Under the pieces are notes generated by a model. It was not told the DNA's origin and ran no database searches. It saw only the letters and a list, made by a program, of their open reading frames with translations. Positions 52,849 through 62,124 of a stretch of DNA of 64,000 bases are shown in pieces. Origin of the DNA: Virgisporangium aliadipatigenens (GTDB taxonomy: Bacteria > Actinomycetota > Actinomycetes > Mycobacteriales > Micromonosporaceae); NCBI RefSeq assembly GCF_016863615.1, contig NZ_BOPF01000018.1, positions 1 through 64,000 on the forward strand. The letters run 5' to 3'. Made by a program: the position numbers and the translations under genes. The first letter of the stretch is position 1. Each line of letters begins with the position of its first letter.

Positions 52849-54282
52849 TCAAGTGATCTTTTGAACTTCCTCCGTGATGATGTCGATCGCCTCGTCGATG
52901 AGGTCCTCGTGGGTGCGGTGCGAGACGACGCAGACGCGCAGGGTGTAGCGGCCGTCGATGACGGTGCTGGAGAGCACGAAACGGCGGTGGGCGTTGATCC
53001 GCGCGAGGAGGCGGCGGCTCGACGCGTCGGCCCGCGCCACGGCGTCCGGACCGTCGCCGGTGGGGCGGCAGCGGAACGCGACCACGGACAGGTCCGGCCG
53101 CAGCGGCACCTCCAGCCCGGCGACGCCGCGCAGCGCCTGATACACCCGCGCGGCCAGATCGAGCTTCTCGTCCAGCGCCGCGCGGAACGCGTCCACCCCG
53201 TGCAGGTGCAGCGGCAGCCAGGCCCGCACGCCGCGGATCTCCCGGCTCAGCTCCGGGCCGAGGTGTCCGGAGTCGGGGATGCCGCCGATCGAGTCGACGT
53301 CCTGCAGGTAGCTGCCGGTGGCCCCGTGCGCGGCGTGCAGGGCGGCGACGTCGCGCACGACCAGCGCACCGGTGCCGAACGGCAGGAAGAGCGTCTTGTG
53401 CGGGTCCAGCGTGATCGAGTCGGCCTCGGGCAGGCCGGTGAGGCGTTCGTGGCCGCGCGCGGTGAGCCGGAAGAAGCCGCCGTAGGCCGCGTCGACGTGG
53501 AACCAGACGCCCTCCTCGCGGGCGACCGCGGCCAACTCGGGCAGCGGGTCGACGGTGCCGGTGTCCGTCGTGCCGGCGTTCGCCACGAGGAGGAACGGCC
53601 GCAGCCCGGCCGCCCGGTCGGCGCGGATCGCCGCGCGGGCCGCCTCGGGATCCATGCGCAGGTCCGGGGTGTGCGCGACGGTGCGGATGTGCGCCGCCCG
53701 GATGCCGGCGAGGCGGGCGGCCTTCGCCACGGAGTGGTGCGCCGAGGCCGAGGTGTACACGGTGCCGCCGGTCAGGTCCTCACCCAGCCCGCGGTGCCGG
53801 GCGGCGACCGTCGCGGTGAACGTGGCCATCGACCCGCCGCTGGTCAGCAGGCCGCCGCTGCCCTCGGGGAGACCGCACACGTCGCGCGCCATCCAGCGGA
53901 CCACGCTCTCCTCCAGCGCGGCGAGGGCCGGCGCCACCGACGTCACGCCGCCGTAGCGGTTGACCGCCCGGGTGTAGAACTCGGCTAGCGCGGACGCGAA
54001 CAGGCCGCCGCCGGGGATGTACGCCAGGTGGCCCGGCCCGGCGGTCTCCAGGGCGTGGTCGGCCGCCTCGTCCAGGCGGGCGAGCAGCGTCTTCAGGTCG
54101 CCCGGCCGGTCGGGCGGTGCCGCGAGGAAGGCGTTCACCAGCGCGGCCTCGGCGTCGCGATCGGGGAGCGGGGTCGCGGGTCGTTCCGCGAGCTGTGCGG
54201 TCCGGTCGACGATCCGGTCCAGGACGAGGCCGCCCAGCTCGGTCATCGCGGCGCGGTCGGGTTCCAGTGGGAAGTGGCGCAT
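52849..54282 (-). CDS. Group II PLP-dependent amino-acid decarboxylase
   Basis: 477 residues. Matches aromatic-amino-acid/glutamate-type decarboxylases: GHLAYIPGGGLFASALAEFY, GGLLTSGGSMATFTA, YTSASAHHSVAKAARLAGI, ANAGTTDTGTVDPLPEL, FHVDAAYGGFF (PLP-stacking and Asp) and DPHKTLFLPFGTGA with the PLP Lys. It would turn an amino acid into its amine, or act as a related aldehyde-forming enzyme; substrate not readable. Single gene, 18 bases after a DedA-like gene on the same strand. Confidence 0.88.
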   Translation of the reverse strand: MRHFPLEPDRAAMTELGGLVLDRIVDRTAQLAERPATPLPDRDAEAALVNAFLAAPPDRPGDLKTLLARLDEAADHALETAGPGHLAYIPGGGLFASALAEFYTRAVNRYGGVTSVAPALAALEESVVRWMARDVCGLPEGSGGLLTSGGSMATFTATVAARHRGLGEDLTGGTVYTSASAHHSVAKAARLAGIRAAHIRTVAHTPDLRMDPEAARAAIRADRAAGLRPFLLVANAGTTDTGTVDPLPELAAVAREEGVWFHVDAAYGGFFRLTARGHERLTGLPEADSITLDPHKTLFLPFGTGALVVRDVAALHAAHGATGSYLQDVDSIGGIPDSGHLGPELSREIRGVRAWLPLHLHGVDAFRAALDEKLDLAARVYQALRGVAGLEVPLRPDLSVVAFRCRPTGDGPDAVARADASSRRLLARINAHRRFVLSSTVIDGRYTLRVCVVSHRTHEDLIDEAIDIITEEVQKIT

Positions 54283-54300
54283 GGGGACCAGGATGCGTCG

Positions 54301-54909
54301 TCACGCGCCGGGGCCGACGGCGAAGATCGTTTCTCCCGAGGAAGTCCTACCGGTCCGGGGGCGGGCCCGCCGCCGGATCAGTTCGAGCACGCCGCCGAAC
54401 GTCAGCGACAGCCCGAAGCCGGCGGCGATGCCGAGCAGCGGGTTCCCGGCGAACGCGGCGCCGCCCGCATAGCCGAGCCCGGTGATGTACACCGCCCAGG
54501 CGAGTGCGGCCACGGCCGAGGCCGGGCTGAAGCGGCGCAGCGGCAGCCGGGCCGTGCCGCAGGCGAGGTTCACCGTGACGCGGCCGCCCGGCACGAACCG
54601 GGACGCCACGATCAGCGGGCCGGCGCGGCGTTCGAGGCGGGCGTGCACCGCGCCGACGGCCCGGCCCACCCGCGCCGAGCGGCCGACCAGCCAGCTGCCG
54701 AGGAGGCCGCGGCCGATCCCGTACGCGAGATGGTCGCCGGTGAACACGCCGAGCGCGGTGGCCGCGACGATCAGCGGCACGCGCGCCGGGTCCTCGTGAC
54801 CGAGCACGCCGGCGGTGAGCACGGCCGCGTCCGAGGGCACCATCGGAAGAACCCCGTCCAGCCCGCACAGGCCGACCAGTAGCAGCAGTCCCAGGAGATT
54901 CGTGACCAT
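54301..54909 (-). CDS. DedA-family membrane protein
   Basis: 202 residues from ATG 54909. Several hydrophobic helices (LLGLLLLVGLCGLDGVLP, VPLIVAATALGVFTGDHLAY) with the DedA/SNARE-associated landmarks GDHLAYGIGRGLLG, a basic cytoplasmic loop, and ASRFVPGGRVTVNLACGTARLPLRRF (the F/YxRxxPxxR element). The family is implicated in polyprenyl/phospholipid translocation and membrane integrity. Divergent from the histidine-kinase gene; the PLP decarboxylase gene follows downstream. Confidence 0.85.
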   Translation of the reverse strand: MVTNLLGLLLLVGLCGLDGVLPMVPSDAAVLTAGVLGHEDPARVPLIVAATALGVFTGDHLAYGIGRGLLGSWLVGRSARVGRAVGAVHARLERRAGPLIVASRFVPGGRVTVNLACGTARLPLRRFSPASAVAALAWAVYITGLGYAGGAAFAGNPLLGIAAGFGLSLTFGGVLELIRRRARPRTGRTSSGETIFAVGPGA

Positions 54910-55057
54910 GCGCCGAAGCGTGGGCGCACGGCCACGGCCGGCACGTCTGCCCGCCGAGCGATGCCGCGTGACTCTCCCGTACGGGGTCGGATACATCTCC
55001 AGCGGGACGCCGACCGGTCCGACGCCCGGTTACGTTCGCGGCGTGAGGGGAGTCGCC

Positions 55058-56263
55058 GTGTCACGGATCGCCGCCCGGGCGCGCGCGTCCGCCGGCCTGT
55101 CGTGGCTGTTCTGGTGGCTGGGCACCGGGCTGGTGGCGGTCGCGCTGCTGCCGCTGAACATCGCGCTGCCGGCCGACAGCTTCGACGTGCCGCCGCTGAT
55201 CGCGTTCGTGGCGGGCGTCGGGCAGAGCACCGGGCTGGTACTGGCGCTGGTGCGGCCGCGGGCGGCCACGGCGGTGCAGTTCGTGGCGGTGGGCGTGCTG
55301 GCGATGGCGCTGCCGGACGACTCGGGGTCGACCTGGCCGCTGACGCCGGCCGCCATGATCACGCTGATCGCGCACATCGCGCTGCTGGCGGCGCGCACGC
55401 CGTGGCCGGCGGTGCTGACCGCCTGGTGGGGGAGCGGGCTGCTGCTGGTCGTGGTGGTGCTGCTGGACCCGCGGGGGCGTTCGGCCACGGCCGCGCTGGG
55501 CAACATGATCTTCTACTCGATCGCCTCGTCGATCGTGCTCGGCGCGGTGCTGGTCAACCGCCGCTGGCGGGAGGTCCGGCGGGAACTGGTCGCCGCCCGG
55601 CGCGACGTCGCGCTCGAGCAGAGCCAGCGCGCCGTCGCCGAGGAGCGCACCCGCATCGCCCGCGAACTGCACGACGTGGTGGCGCACAGCATGTCGGTGA
55701 TCCACATGCAGGCCACCTCGGCGTCGTACCGGATCAAGGATCTGGACCCGGCGGCGGAGGCGGAGTTCGCGCGGATCGCCGCCGGCGCGCGGGGAACGCT
55801 GCGCGAGATGCGCCAGCTGCTGGCGGTGCTGCGCGACGAGAACACCGGCCCCGACCTGGCACCCGTGCCCGATCTGAGCGGACTGCCGGCGCTCGTCGAG
55901 TCGGCGCGGCGCGCCGGTGTGCCGGTCTCGTTGGACGCCCCGCCCGGCGAGTTCGCGATCCCGGAGAGCGTGGCGCTGGCCGCCTACCGGATCGTGCAGG
56001 AGTCGCTGAGCAACGTCATCCGGCACGCGCCCGGTGCGCACACCTCCGTTCGACTGGAACTGGAAGAAGATCTTCTGGTCGTGATCGAGAACGGCGCCGC
56101 GGCGCGACCGGAGCGACCGATGGAGGAGCCCGGCCGGGCCCGGCACGGGCTGGCGGGCATGCGCGAGCGGGCCCGGCTCGCCGGCGGAACCCTCACCGCC
56201 GGCACCCGCGCCGAGGGCGGATACCGGGTCGCGGCGCGACTGCCGATCGGAGGAACCGCGTGA
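55058..56263 (+). CDS. Membrane sensor histidine kinase, NarL-class partner
   Basis: 401 residues from GTG 55058 with GAGGGGAG upstream (an in-frame GTG at 55043 is less well placed). About five membrane helices in residues 15-165, then a coiled segment RRELVAARRDVALEQSQ and the HisKA_3 box ARELHDVVAHSMSVI with the phospho-His. The ATPase part has LSNVIRHAPGA and HGLAGMRERARLAGG. Cytoplasmic kinase core with no large sensor domain, like LiaS/DesK-type kinases that sense the membrane. Stop overlaps the regulator start. Confidence 0.9.
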   Translation: MSRIAARARASAGLSWLFWWLGTGLVAVALLPLNIALPADSFDVPPLIAFVAGVGQSTGLVLALVRPRAATAVQFVAVGVLAMALPDDSGSTWPLTPAAMITLIAHIALLAARTPWPAVLTAWWGSGLLLVVVVLLDPRGRSATAALGNMIFYSIASSIVLGAVLVNRRWREVRRELVAARRDVALEQSQRAVAEERTRIARELHDVVAHSMSVIHMQATSASYRIKDLDPAAEAEFARIAAGARGTLREMRQLLAVLRDENTGPDLAPVPDLSGLPALVESARRAGVPVSLDAPPGEFAIPESVALAAYRIVQESLSNVIRHAPGAHTSVRLELEEDLLVVIENGAAARPERPMEEPGRARHGLAGMRERARLAGGTLTAGTRAEGGYRVAARLPIGGTA

Positions 56264-56985
56264 TCCGCACCCTGATCGTGGACGACCAGGCGATGATCCG
56301 GGCCGGTATCCGGGCGATCCTGGAGTCGCAGGACGACATCACCGTGCTCGGCGAGGCGGAGAACGGCCGGCTCGGCGTCGAACGCTGCCGGAGCCTGCGC
56401 CCCGACGTCGTCCTCATGGACGTGCGGATGCCGGTGCTCGACGGCCTGGCCGCGACGACCGCGCTCCTCGACCCGTCACGCGTGGGCACACACGTGCCGC
56501 GGGTGCTGATGCTGACGACGTTCGACCTGGACGACTACGTGTACGCCGCGTTGGAGGCCGGCGCCAGCGGCTTCCTGCTCAAGGACAGCGAACCGGGGGA
56601 GCTGCAGCGCGCCGTGCGCGTGGTGGCCGCCGGCGAGGCACTGCTCGGCCCGAGCATCACGCGCCGCCTCATCGAGAACTTCGTCTCGGCGCGGCCGCGG
56701 CGTTCGGCCGGCGACACGGCGCTGCACGCCCTCACCGACCGGGAACGGGAGGTGCTGCGCCTGATGGCGTTCGGGATGTCCAACGCCGAGATCGCGGCGA
56801 CGCTGTTCATCTCCGAGCAGACCACCAAGACGCACGTGAGCCGGATCCTGCAGAAGCTGGGACTGCGCGACCGGGTGCAGGCCGTCGTGTTCGGGTACGA
56901 GACCGGGCTGGTCACGCCCGGCGGCGCGGTGACCGCAAGTGGTGGGGCCTCCCGCGGGTCAAAACGGGCGCTCGGCCTGCGTTAG
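56260..56985 (+). CDS. NarL/FixJ-family response regulator
   Basis: 241 residues, GTG overlapping the kinase stop, GGAGGAA upstream. Receiver with IVDDQAMIRAGIRAIL, Asp in VVLMDVRMPVLDG and LLKDSEPGEL, then a LuxR-type HTH: LTDREREVLRLMAFGMSNAE, SEQTTKTHVSRILQKLGLRD. The C-terminus carries an unusual 25-residue Gly/Ser/Arg tail. Forms a pair with the upstream kinase; target genes unknown. Confidence 0.92.
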   Translation: MIRTLIVDDQAMIRAGIRAILESQDDITVLGEAENGRLGVERCRSLRPDVVLMDVRMPVLDGLAATTALLDPSRVGTHVPRVLMLTTFDLDDYVYAALEAGASGFLLKDSEPGELQRAVRVVAAGEALLGPSITRRLIENFVSARPRRSAGDTALHALTDREREVLRLMAFGMSNAEIAATLFISEQTTKTHVSRILQKLGLRDRVQAVVFGYETGLVTPGGAVTASGGASRGSKRALGLR

Positions 56986-57011
56986 GCCCCGGTACTCGCG
57001 GCGCGACGCGC

Positions 57012-58223
57012 TCAGGCGGTGTTGTCGATCAGGGAACTGATCTCCGGGTAGATCAAGTTGATCTTCACGCCCTGGTTGTTGTTCGGGCACGAGCCCAGGT
57101 GGTGCAGGGCGATCACGCGGTGCGACGAGGCGGCCAGCACCGGCGAACCGGAGTTCCCGCCGGACGTGTCGCAGTTGTAGGCGATGTTCACGCCGGTGCT
57201 CGGGTTGGCCACCGTGCAGTAGGGGCCGTTCTGCGCCGCGTCGAAGATGGACAGCCGCTTCGCGGTCGCGTCGCCGTGGCCGGGGATGTAGATGCGTTCG
57301 CCCGACACGGCGGCCCGCACGTCCAGCAGCAGCGTGCCGAAGCGTTCGACGGTGGCGAAGTTGTTGACGGAGAAGAGCGTGTAGTCGAGCGCGGCGCTGG
57401 TGCGCAGCAGCTGCGCGCCGCTGACCTTGACGCCGGCGCCGGGGTTGTTGCCCCCGCAGGTGGCGCACTGGTACTCGAACTGCATCTCCATGGAGGCAAC
57501 CGCGGCGGCGGTCGAGACGCAGTGGTTGTTGGTCAGGGCGCGGTTGGTCCGCCCGACGCGCCACGCGGTGCAGAACCCGGAGCCGTTGCGCAGCAGGCGG
57601 GCGACGGCGCCCGCGCGGGCGAACTCCGTCGGGTGGCTGGTGCGGTAGCAGACCACGTCCCGGCGGCCCTCGGTGCCGCAGACGGCGTTCGTGCCGACGC
57701 TGCGTGCGGCGATCTCCGACGCCGTGAAGCCGCGCCAGAAGCGGTCGATGCGGGCGCCGCTGAACGAGCCCCCGGAGGCGAGGTGCAGGGTCACCACGGC
57801 CGTGTCGCCGTCGACCGACATCGCGCCGAAGCCGCGCGTGCGGTGGATCGTGTACGAACTGTCGGCCGGCCCGGCCGCGCCCAGGGTCGGGTCCGCCGAG
57901 TAGGTGTGCACCTCGCGGCCGGTCGGGTCGGCGACCGTCACGTGGTCGCCCGGGGCCAGGCGCAGCGCGTGGAAGTGCACCTTGACGTAGGGGGCGCCGG
58001 GGTGCGAGATCACGACCCGGGTCTGCTTGGCGTCGAGGGTCAGGTCGGTCGGGCGTTCCTCGCCGGCGGCGGTGCCGGCGAAGCCGGTGTCGTCGACCGT
58101 GGGCGCCCCGGTGTCCATCGCCCCCGGGCCGGCGGGTGCCGCGACAGCGGCGGGGGCGCAGGCGAGGACGAGCAGGGCGGCGAGGGCGGCCGTTCTCAGC
58201 AGGCGCATGTGAGGTGGATGCAC
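57012..58223 (-). CDS. Secreted trypsin-like serine protease
   Basis: 403 residues from GTG 58223 (GGGAGAC upstream); ATG 58208 is the alternative. Signal peptide with MRLLRTAALAALLVLACAPA, cleavage after VAA. A pro-region and beta domain (to ~residue 200) precede the protease: GFCTAWRVGRTNRALTNNHC (catalytic His), SAALDYTLFSV (Asp) and CDTSGGNSGSPVLAA (Ser) with HHLGSCPNNNQG as the last loop. Eight or so Cys suggest several disulfides, including a CATCG pair insert. Convergent with the response-regulator gene (26 bases). Confidence 0.9.
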   Translation of the reverse strand: MHPPHMRLLRTAALAALLVLACAPAAVAAPAGPGAMDTGAPTVDDTGFAGTAAGEERPTDLTLDAKQTRVVISHPGAPYVKVHFHALRLAPGDHVTVADPTGREVHTYSADPTLGAAGPADSSYTIHRTRGFGAMSVDGDTAVVTLHLASGGSFSGARIDRFWRGFTASEIAARSVGTNAVCGTEGRRDVVCYRTSHPTEFARAGAVARLLRNGSGFCTAWRVGRTNRALTNNHCVSTAAAVASMEMQFEYQCATCGGNNPGAGVKVSGAQLLRTSAALDYTLFSVNNFATVERFGTLLLDVRAAVSGERIYIPGHGDATAKRLSIFDAAQNGPYCTVANPSTGVNIAYNCDTSGGNSGSPVLAASSHRVIALHHLGSCPNNNQGVKINLIYPEISSLIDNTA

Positions 58224-58309
58224 GGTTGTCTCCCGCTTCTCGTGGAATTGGTGGCGACACCGTACGTCCAATATTCATCGAAATCAATGAATGCGGCACA
58301 CTCCCGTTC
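58224..58309. promoter_or_regulatory. Divergent promoter region with small palindrome
   Basis: The 86 bases between the protease gene and the hypothetical gene include an AT-rich core with ATTCAT (58273-58278) and ATGAAT (58287-58292) mirrored around 8 bases. It may be an operator or -10 region for one or both genes. Confidence 0.35.
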
Positions 58310-58864
58310 GTGACCGACGACGACGCGCTGCACGCCGAGGAACTCGTCCCCGGCGAGGGCGAATGGCAGGGCCTGCTCTTCGAGAACCCGACGCTCGGCC
58401 TGAAGCCCGCGCTGACGTGGGGCCTGCGGATCCCGTTCGGGACGGTCGACCGCGACCGGGGCGACACGCCGGTGTCACTGGACGTCGAGTGGCTGCCGCT
58501 CGCCGTGCCGGACTGGCGTTCGCTCACCGGTGGCCGGGTGACGAGCACGGAGTTCGCCGAACCGGCCGAGGCGAGCCTGTACTACTTCGCCCATCACCGG
58601 TACCGGGCGGTCGAGGTGCGCGTGCTCGCCCAGGAGGGGACCCGGCTGCGCGTGCGCGTGGCGATCTCCGGCGACCTCGACGGGCTCGGCGTGGAGTCGT
58701 TCGCGGTCGAGGCGTGGGTGCGCTTCACCGGGATCGTGGTGTCGCTGCGCGATACCGGGTCGACCGCGCGGGCGCTGGAACGGCTGGGCGAGTTCACCGC
58801 CACGGACGCGCTGGTGCCCGACGGCGACGCCGCGCACCCGTTCCCCCGGTTCGTGCCCGCGTGA
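58310..58864 (+). CDS. Hypothetical protein
   Basis: 184 residues from GTG 58310 (the frame is open further left, but the coding character and an AT-rich promoter favour this start). Soluble, acidic, beta-rich: ELVPGEGEWQGLLFENPT, PALTWGLRIPFGTVDRDRG, SLYYFAHHRYRAVEVRVLAQ and VRFTGIVVSLRDTGS. No motif that I recognise, no signal peptide. Divergent from the secreted protease gene. Confidence 0.72.
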   Translation: MTDDDALHAEELVPGEGEWQGLLFENPTLGLKPALTWGLRIPFGTVDRDRGDTPVSLDVEWLPLAVPDWRSLTGGRVTSTEFAEPAEASLYYFAHHRYRAVEVRVLAQEGTRLRVRVAISGDLDGLGVESFAVEAWVRFTGIVVSLRDTGSTARALERLGEFTATDALVPDGDAAHPFPRFVPA

Positions 58865-58959
58865 GCCCCACGTAGGTACCGATCGCCCCGGCACGTACGC
58901 GGGACGGTCGGTGCCGCGACGGATGTCCGGCGCGGCGGGCGCCGGCACGATTGCACCCC

Positions 58960-60915
58960 ATGACCCGGTTACGGTGGCGGATCCTCGGCCCGCTGGAGGC
59001 CGAACGCGACGGCCGCCCGCTCGCCCTCGGCCCGCACAAGCAGCGCGTGGTGCTGGCTCTCCTGCTCTGCAACGCCAACCGCACGGTCTCCGTCGGCACG
59101 CTGCGCGACGCACTGTGGGACGACTCCCCGCCCCGCACGGCGGCCAAGAACATCCAGGTCTACGTCTCGGCCCTGCGCCGCCTGGCCGGCGGGGCGAACG
59201 GCATCGTGCACAGCCCGCCGGGCTACCTCCTGCGGGTCGAACCCGATCACCTCGACCTGCTCCGCTTCCACGAACTCGCCCGCGCCGGCCGGGCCGCCCT
59301 GCGCGACGGAGATCCGGCGGCGGCCGGGGACCTGCTCGGCCGCGCGGTGCGCACCTGGCGCGGCCCGGCCCTCCCCGAACTGGCCACCGTCCCGGCCGTC
59401 GCCTCCGCCGCGGCGCGGCTGCGTGAGCATTACCTCGCCGCCTACGAGGACTGGGCCGAGACGATGCTGCGGCTGGGCCGGCACACGCACGTCGTCGAGG
59501 AGATCGGCGAACTGGCCCGCCGCCATCCGTTCCGGGAGCGGTTGCGCCACGCGCAGCTGCTGGCGCTGCACCGCTGCGGTCGCCGCGCGGAGGCGCTGGC
59601 GCAGTTCGACATGATGCGCCAACGGCTGGCCCGCGACCTGGGGCTGCCCCCGAGCCCGGTGCTGGCGCGGCTCTACGAGGCGATGCTGGCCGGCGCGGAG
59701 AGCGCCGCCGGCGCCGAGCCGGCGGTGCCGGTCAGCCTGCCGCGCGACCTGCCGCACCTGTCCGGCCGCGAACGGGAGGTGCGCACGCTGCTCGACCTGC
59801 TGCGCACCGCCGCCGCCGGCACGGTCGTCGCGGTCAGCGGCCCGGCCGGGGTCGGCAAGACCGGCCTCGTGACGCACTGCGCGCACCGGCTCGCCGCGCG
59901 GTTCCCGGACGGCCGGATCCTGCTCGGGCTGCGCGGCGCCGACGGCCGGCCGCGCCCGGTGCCCGAGCTGATCGACGAACTGCTCGCCCGGCTGGCGCCC
60001 GGCGCCGGCGGGACCGACCGGGCGGCGTCGCTGCGCCGGGTCACCGCCGGCCGTCGTCTCCTGGTGATCGCCGACGACGCCGCGTCCGAGGCGCAGGCCC
60101 GCGCCCTGCTGTCCGCGGTGGAGGACGGCGTCGTGGTCATCACCGGCCGCCGCCACCTCGCCGCCCTCGACGCCTGGTTCCTTCCGGTCGAACGACTCTC
60201 CGACGAGGCCGCCCGGGAGTTGCTCGTCCGGTTGATCGGCGCCGAGCGGGTGGCCGCCGAGCCCGACACGGCCCGGCGGATCGTGGCGGCGTGCGACGGG
60301 CTGCCGCTGCTGCTGCGCACCGTCGGCGCCAAGCTCGCCGGCCTGACCCACCTGAGCCTGGCCCGCTACGCCGAACGCCTGACCGACCCCCGCCGCCTCC
60401 GCACCGAGCTGGCCGCCGGCGACCTGGACCGCCGCCTGGCCAGCTGGATCGGCGACCTCGACCCGGCCGAACGGGAGGCCCTGGACCGGCTGGTGACGGC
60501 CGGCGAGGCGTTCACCGCGGGTGAGGTGTGCGCGCGGCTCGGCACCGACCCGCTGGGCGCCGAGGCCCTCCTCGAACGCCTCGTCCAGGCGCATCTGGTC
60601 CGGGTCGACGTCGACCAGCGGCAGGACGACGAGGTGACCGCCCACGAGGTGACCGCTCACGACGCCGAACGCGAGGCGCGGTACCGCCTCCCGTCACCGG
60701 TGCGCGCCTTCGCGCTCCTGCGCGACCTCCCTCTCGCCGGCGGCGGCTTGCTTCTCGGCGGTCCCGGCGGCGCGCTCTTCGGCGGGTCCGGCGGCGCGCT
60801 CTTCGGCGGGTCCGGCGCGCTTCTCGGCGGGCCCGGGGCGCTTCTCGGCGGGTTGGGTGGCGCGCAGGAGCCGGGGGAGCAGCGCGGCGAGCAGGACGAC
60901 GACCGTGCCCTGTAG
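58960..60915 (+). CDS. BTAD/SARP-type regulator with NB-ARC-like ATPase
   Basis: 651 residues from ATG 58960. OmpR-type winged helix (~1-95: LRWRILGPLEAERDGRPLAL, PHKQRVVLALLL, AAKNIQVYVSALRR), bacterial transcriptional activation domain (~100-240: DLLRFHELARAGRAAL, RHPFRERLRHAQLLALHRCG), then an NB-ARC/STAND ATPase (~265-560) with P-loop SGPAGVGKTGLV and ACDGLPLLLRTVGA. AfsR/SARP proteins switch on antibiotic clusters. It likely controls the lanthipeptide genes to the right. The last ~75 residues are Gly/Leu-rich low complexity and overlap the convergent MFS gene by 222 bases, so the true C-terminus is doubtful. Confidence 0.85.
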   Translation: MTRLRWRILGPLEAERDGRPLALGPHKQRVVLALLLCNANRTVSVGTLRDALWDDSPPRTAAKNIQVYVSALRRLAGGANGIVHSPPGYLLRVEPDHLDLLRFHELARAGRAALRDGDPAAAGDLLGRAVRTWRGPALPELATVPAVASAAARLREHYLAAYEDWAETMLRLGRHTHVVEEIGELARRHPFRERLRHAQLLALHRCGRRAEALAQFDMMRQRLARDLGLPPSPVLARLYEAMLAGAESAAGAEPAVPVSLPRDLPHLSGREREVRTLLDLLRTAAAGTVVAVSGPAGVGKTGLVTHCAHRLAARFPDGRILLGLRGADGRPRPVPELIDELLARLAPGAGGTDRAASLRRVTAGRRLLVIADDAASEAQARALLSAVEDGVVVITGRRHLAALDAWFLPVERLSDEAARELLVRLIGAERVAAEPDTARRIVAACDGLPLLLRTVGAKLAGLTHLSLARYAERLTDPRRLRTELAAGDLDRRLASWIGDLDPAEREALDRLVTAGEAFTAGEVCARLGTDPLGAEALLERLVQAHLVRVDVDQRQDDEVTAHEVTAHDAEREARYRLPSPVRAFALLRDLPLAGGGLLLGGPGGALFGGSGGALFGGSGALLGGPGALLGGLGGAQEPGEQRGEQDDDRAL

Positions 60916-62124
60916 GACCCACAGCGCCGGCCGGACGCCGAGCCGTTCGCCGAGCACGCCGCCGGCCAGCGCACCGGCCAGCCCGGCGCAGGCCGCCAGG
61001 GTCTGCAGCGTGGCCATGGTGCGCCCGGTCGCCGACTCGTCCACGCTCGCGACGAGAACGGGCCCCAGCGCCACGTTCGTGATCGCGCCGAAGAAGATCG
61101 GCAGGCCGATGCCGAGCACGGCGACCGCGGCGGCGGTCGGGACCGGTCCGGCGGCCAGCGGCAGCAGCAGCGCGCACACCGCCCCCGTGCCGAACGACGC
61201 GACGGTCACCAGCCGCGCGTCCCGTTCGCCACGCAGGACCCGCCCGGCCGCCATCGAACCGGCCAGCCCCATCAGCCCGGTGAGCGCGAACAGCAGCCCG
61301 TACCAGGCGGTCGGCACACCCAGTTCGCGCAGCACGAACGGCGGCACCAGCGTGGTGATGCCCGCGCCGGCGAAGCCGGAGGTGAGCAGCAGCGTCAGCA
61401 TCGGCCGGATGAACGCCGTGCCGAAGAGCGCACGCGCCCCGTCGGCGGTGCTGCGCAGGAACTCACTTACCCGCGCCGCGACCCTCCAGCTGGCGGCGGT
61501 CGGCGTGCTCTCGTCCGGCGCGGCGGAGGCGCCGGTCGCGGCGGAGGCGCGCGGGGCGGCGGTCGCGGCGCTCATTCCGAGCAGCGCCGTCGCGCTCAGC
61601 AGGTAGCTGGCCGCGTCGACGAGCAGCGCCGCCGCCGGCCCGAACAGGACGATGGTCGGACCGGCGAGCACCCGCCCGACGAAGCCCGCGGCGTACTGTC
61701 CGGCCTGCAGCCGCGCCCGGGCCGGCCCGATGCCCTTGTCGTCGGTGAGCTGCCGCAGGTGGATGAAGTACACGACCTCCAGCAGGATCCCGATGCCGCC
61801 CTGCACGATGCCGAGCACCACCAGCCAGCCGATCGACGCGGTGTGCGCGGCCACCCCGAGACAGACCGCGGCGACCATCAGCGCCGAGGCGGTGTCCAGC
61901 ACGATGAGCACCCGGCGCGGCCGCGCGACCCGGTCGGCGAACGTGCCCGCCGGCAGCCCGAACAGCAGCCGCGGCAGGATCACCGCCATCGTGATGAGGC
62001 TGAACTCGCCTGGGCTGGCGTCCAGGTGGACGATGGCGATGATCGGGATCGCGATGGCGGAGAAGACCGAGCCGAACGCCGAGGCGGTCTGGCCCCACCA
62101 GTAGAGGTTCAGGTCGCGCCTCAT
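60694..62124 (-). CDS. MFS transporter
   Basis: 476 residues, ATG overlapping the LanKC stop (ATGA). About 12 helices of the enterobactin-exporter/tetracycline type: LYWWGQTASAFGSVFSAIAI, FGLPAGTFADRVARPRRVLI, and a second half with TLVPPFVLRELGVPTAWYGL. Coupled to the lanthionine synthetase gene, so it probably exports the lanthipeptide or gives self-protection. After ~residue 425 the tail is a repetitive Pro-Ala-Glu-Lys/Arg stretch (PAEKRPGPAEKRAGPAEER...) that lies opposite the regulator's tail. Confidence 0.87.
   Translation of the reverse strand: MRRDLNLYWWGQTASAFGSVFSAIAIPIIAIVHLDASPGEFSLITMAVILPRLLFGLPAGTFADRVARPRRVLIVLDTASALMVAAVCLGVAAHTASIGWLVVLGIVQGGIGILLEVVYFIHLRQLTDDKGIGPARARLQAGQYAAGFVGRVLAGPTIVLFGPAAALLVDAASYLLSATALLGMSAATAAPRASAATGASAAPDESTPTAASWRVAARVSEFLRSTADGARALFGTAFIRPMLTLLLTSGFAGAGITTLVPPFVLRELGVPTAWYGLLFALTGLMGLAGSMAAGRVLRGERDARLVTVASFGTGAVCALLLPLAAGPVPTAAAVAVLGIGLPIFFGAITNVALGPVLVASVDESATGRTMATLQTLAACAGLAGALAGGVLGERLGVRPALWVLQGTVVVLLAALLPRLLRATQPAEKRPGPAEKRAGPAEERAAGPAEERAAGTAEKQAAAGEREVAQEREGAHR
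60740..60865. repeat. Tandem low-complexity repeats in the overlap of two convergent genes
   Basis: Variants of CTTCTCGGCGGGTCCGGCG recur about six times, spaced about 15-24 bases apart. Read right they give LLGGPGG/LFGGSGG in the BTAD regulator; read left they give PAEKR/PAEER in the MFS protein. Slippage expansion in one shared piece of DNA explains both odd tails. Confidence 0.7.
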
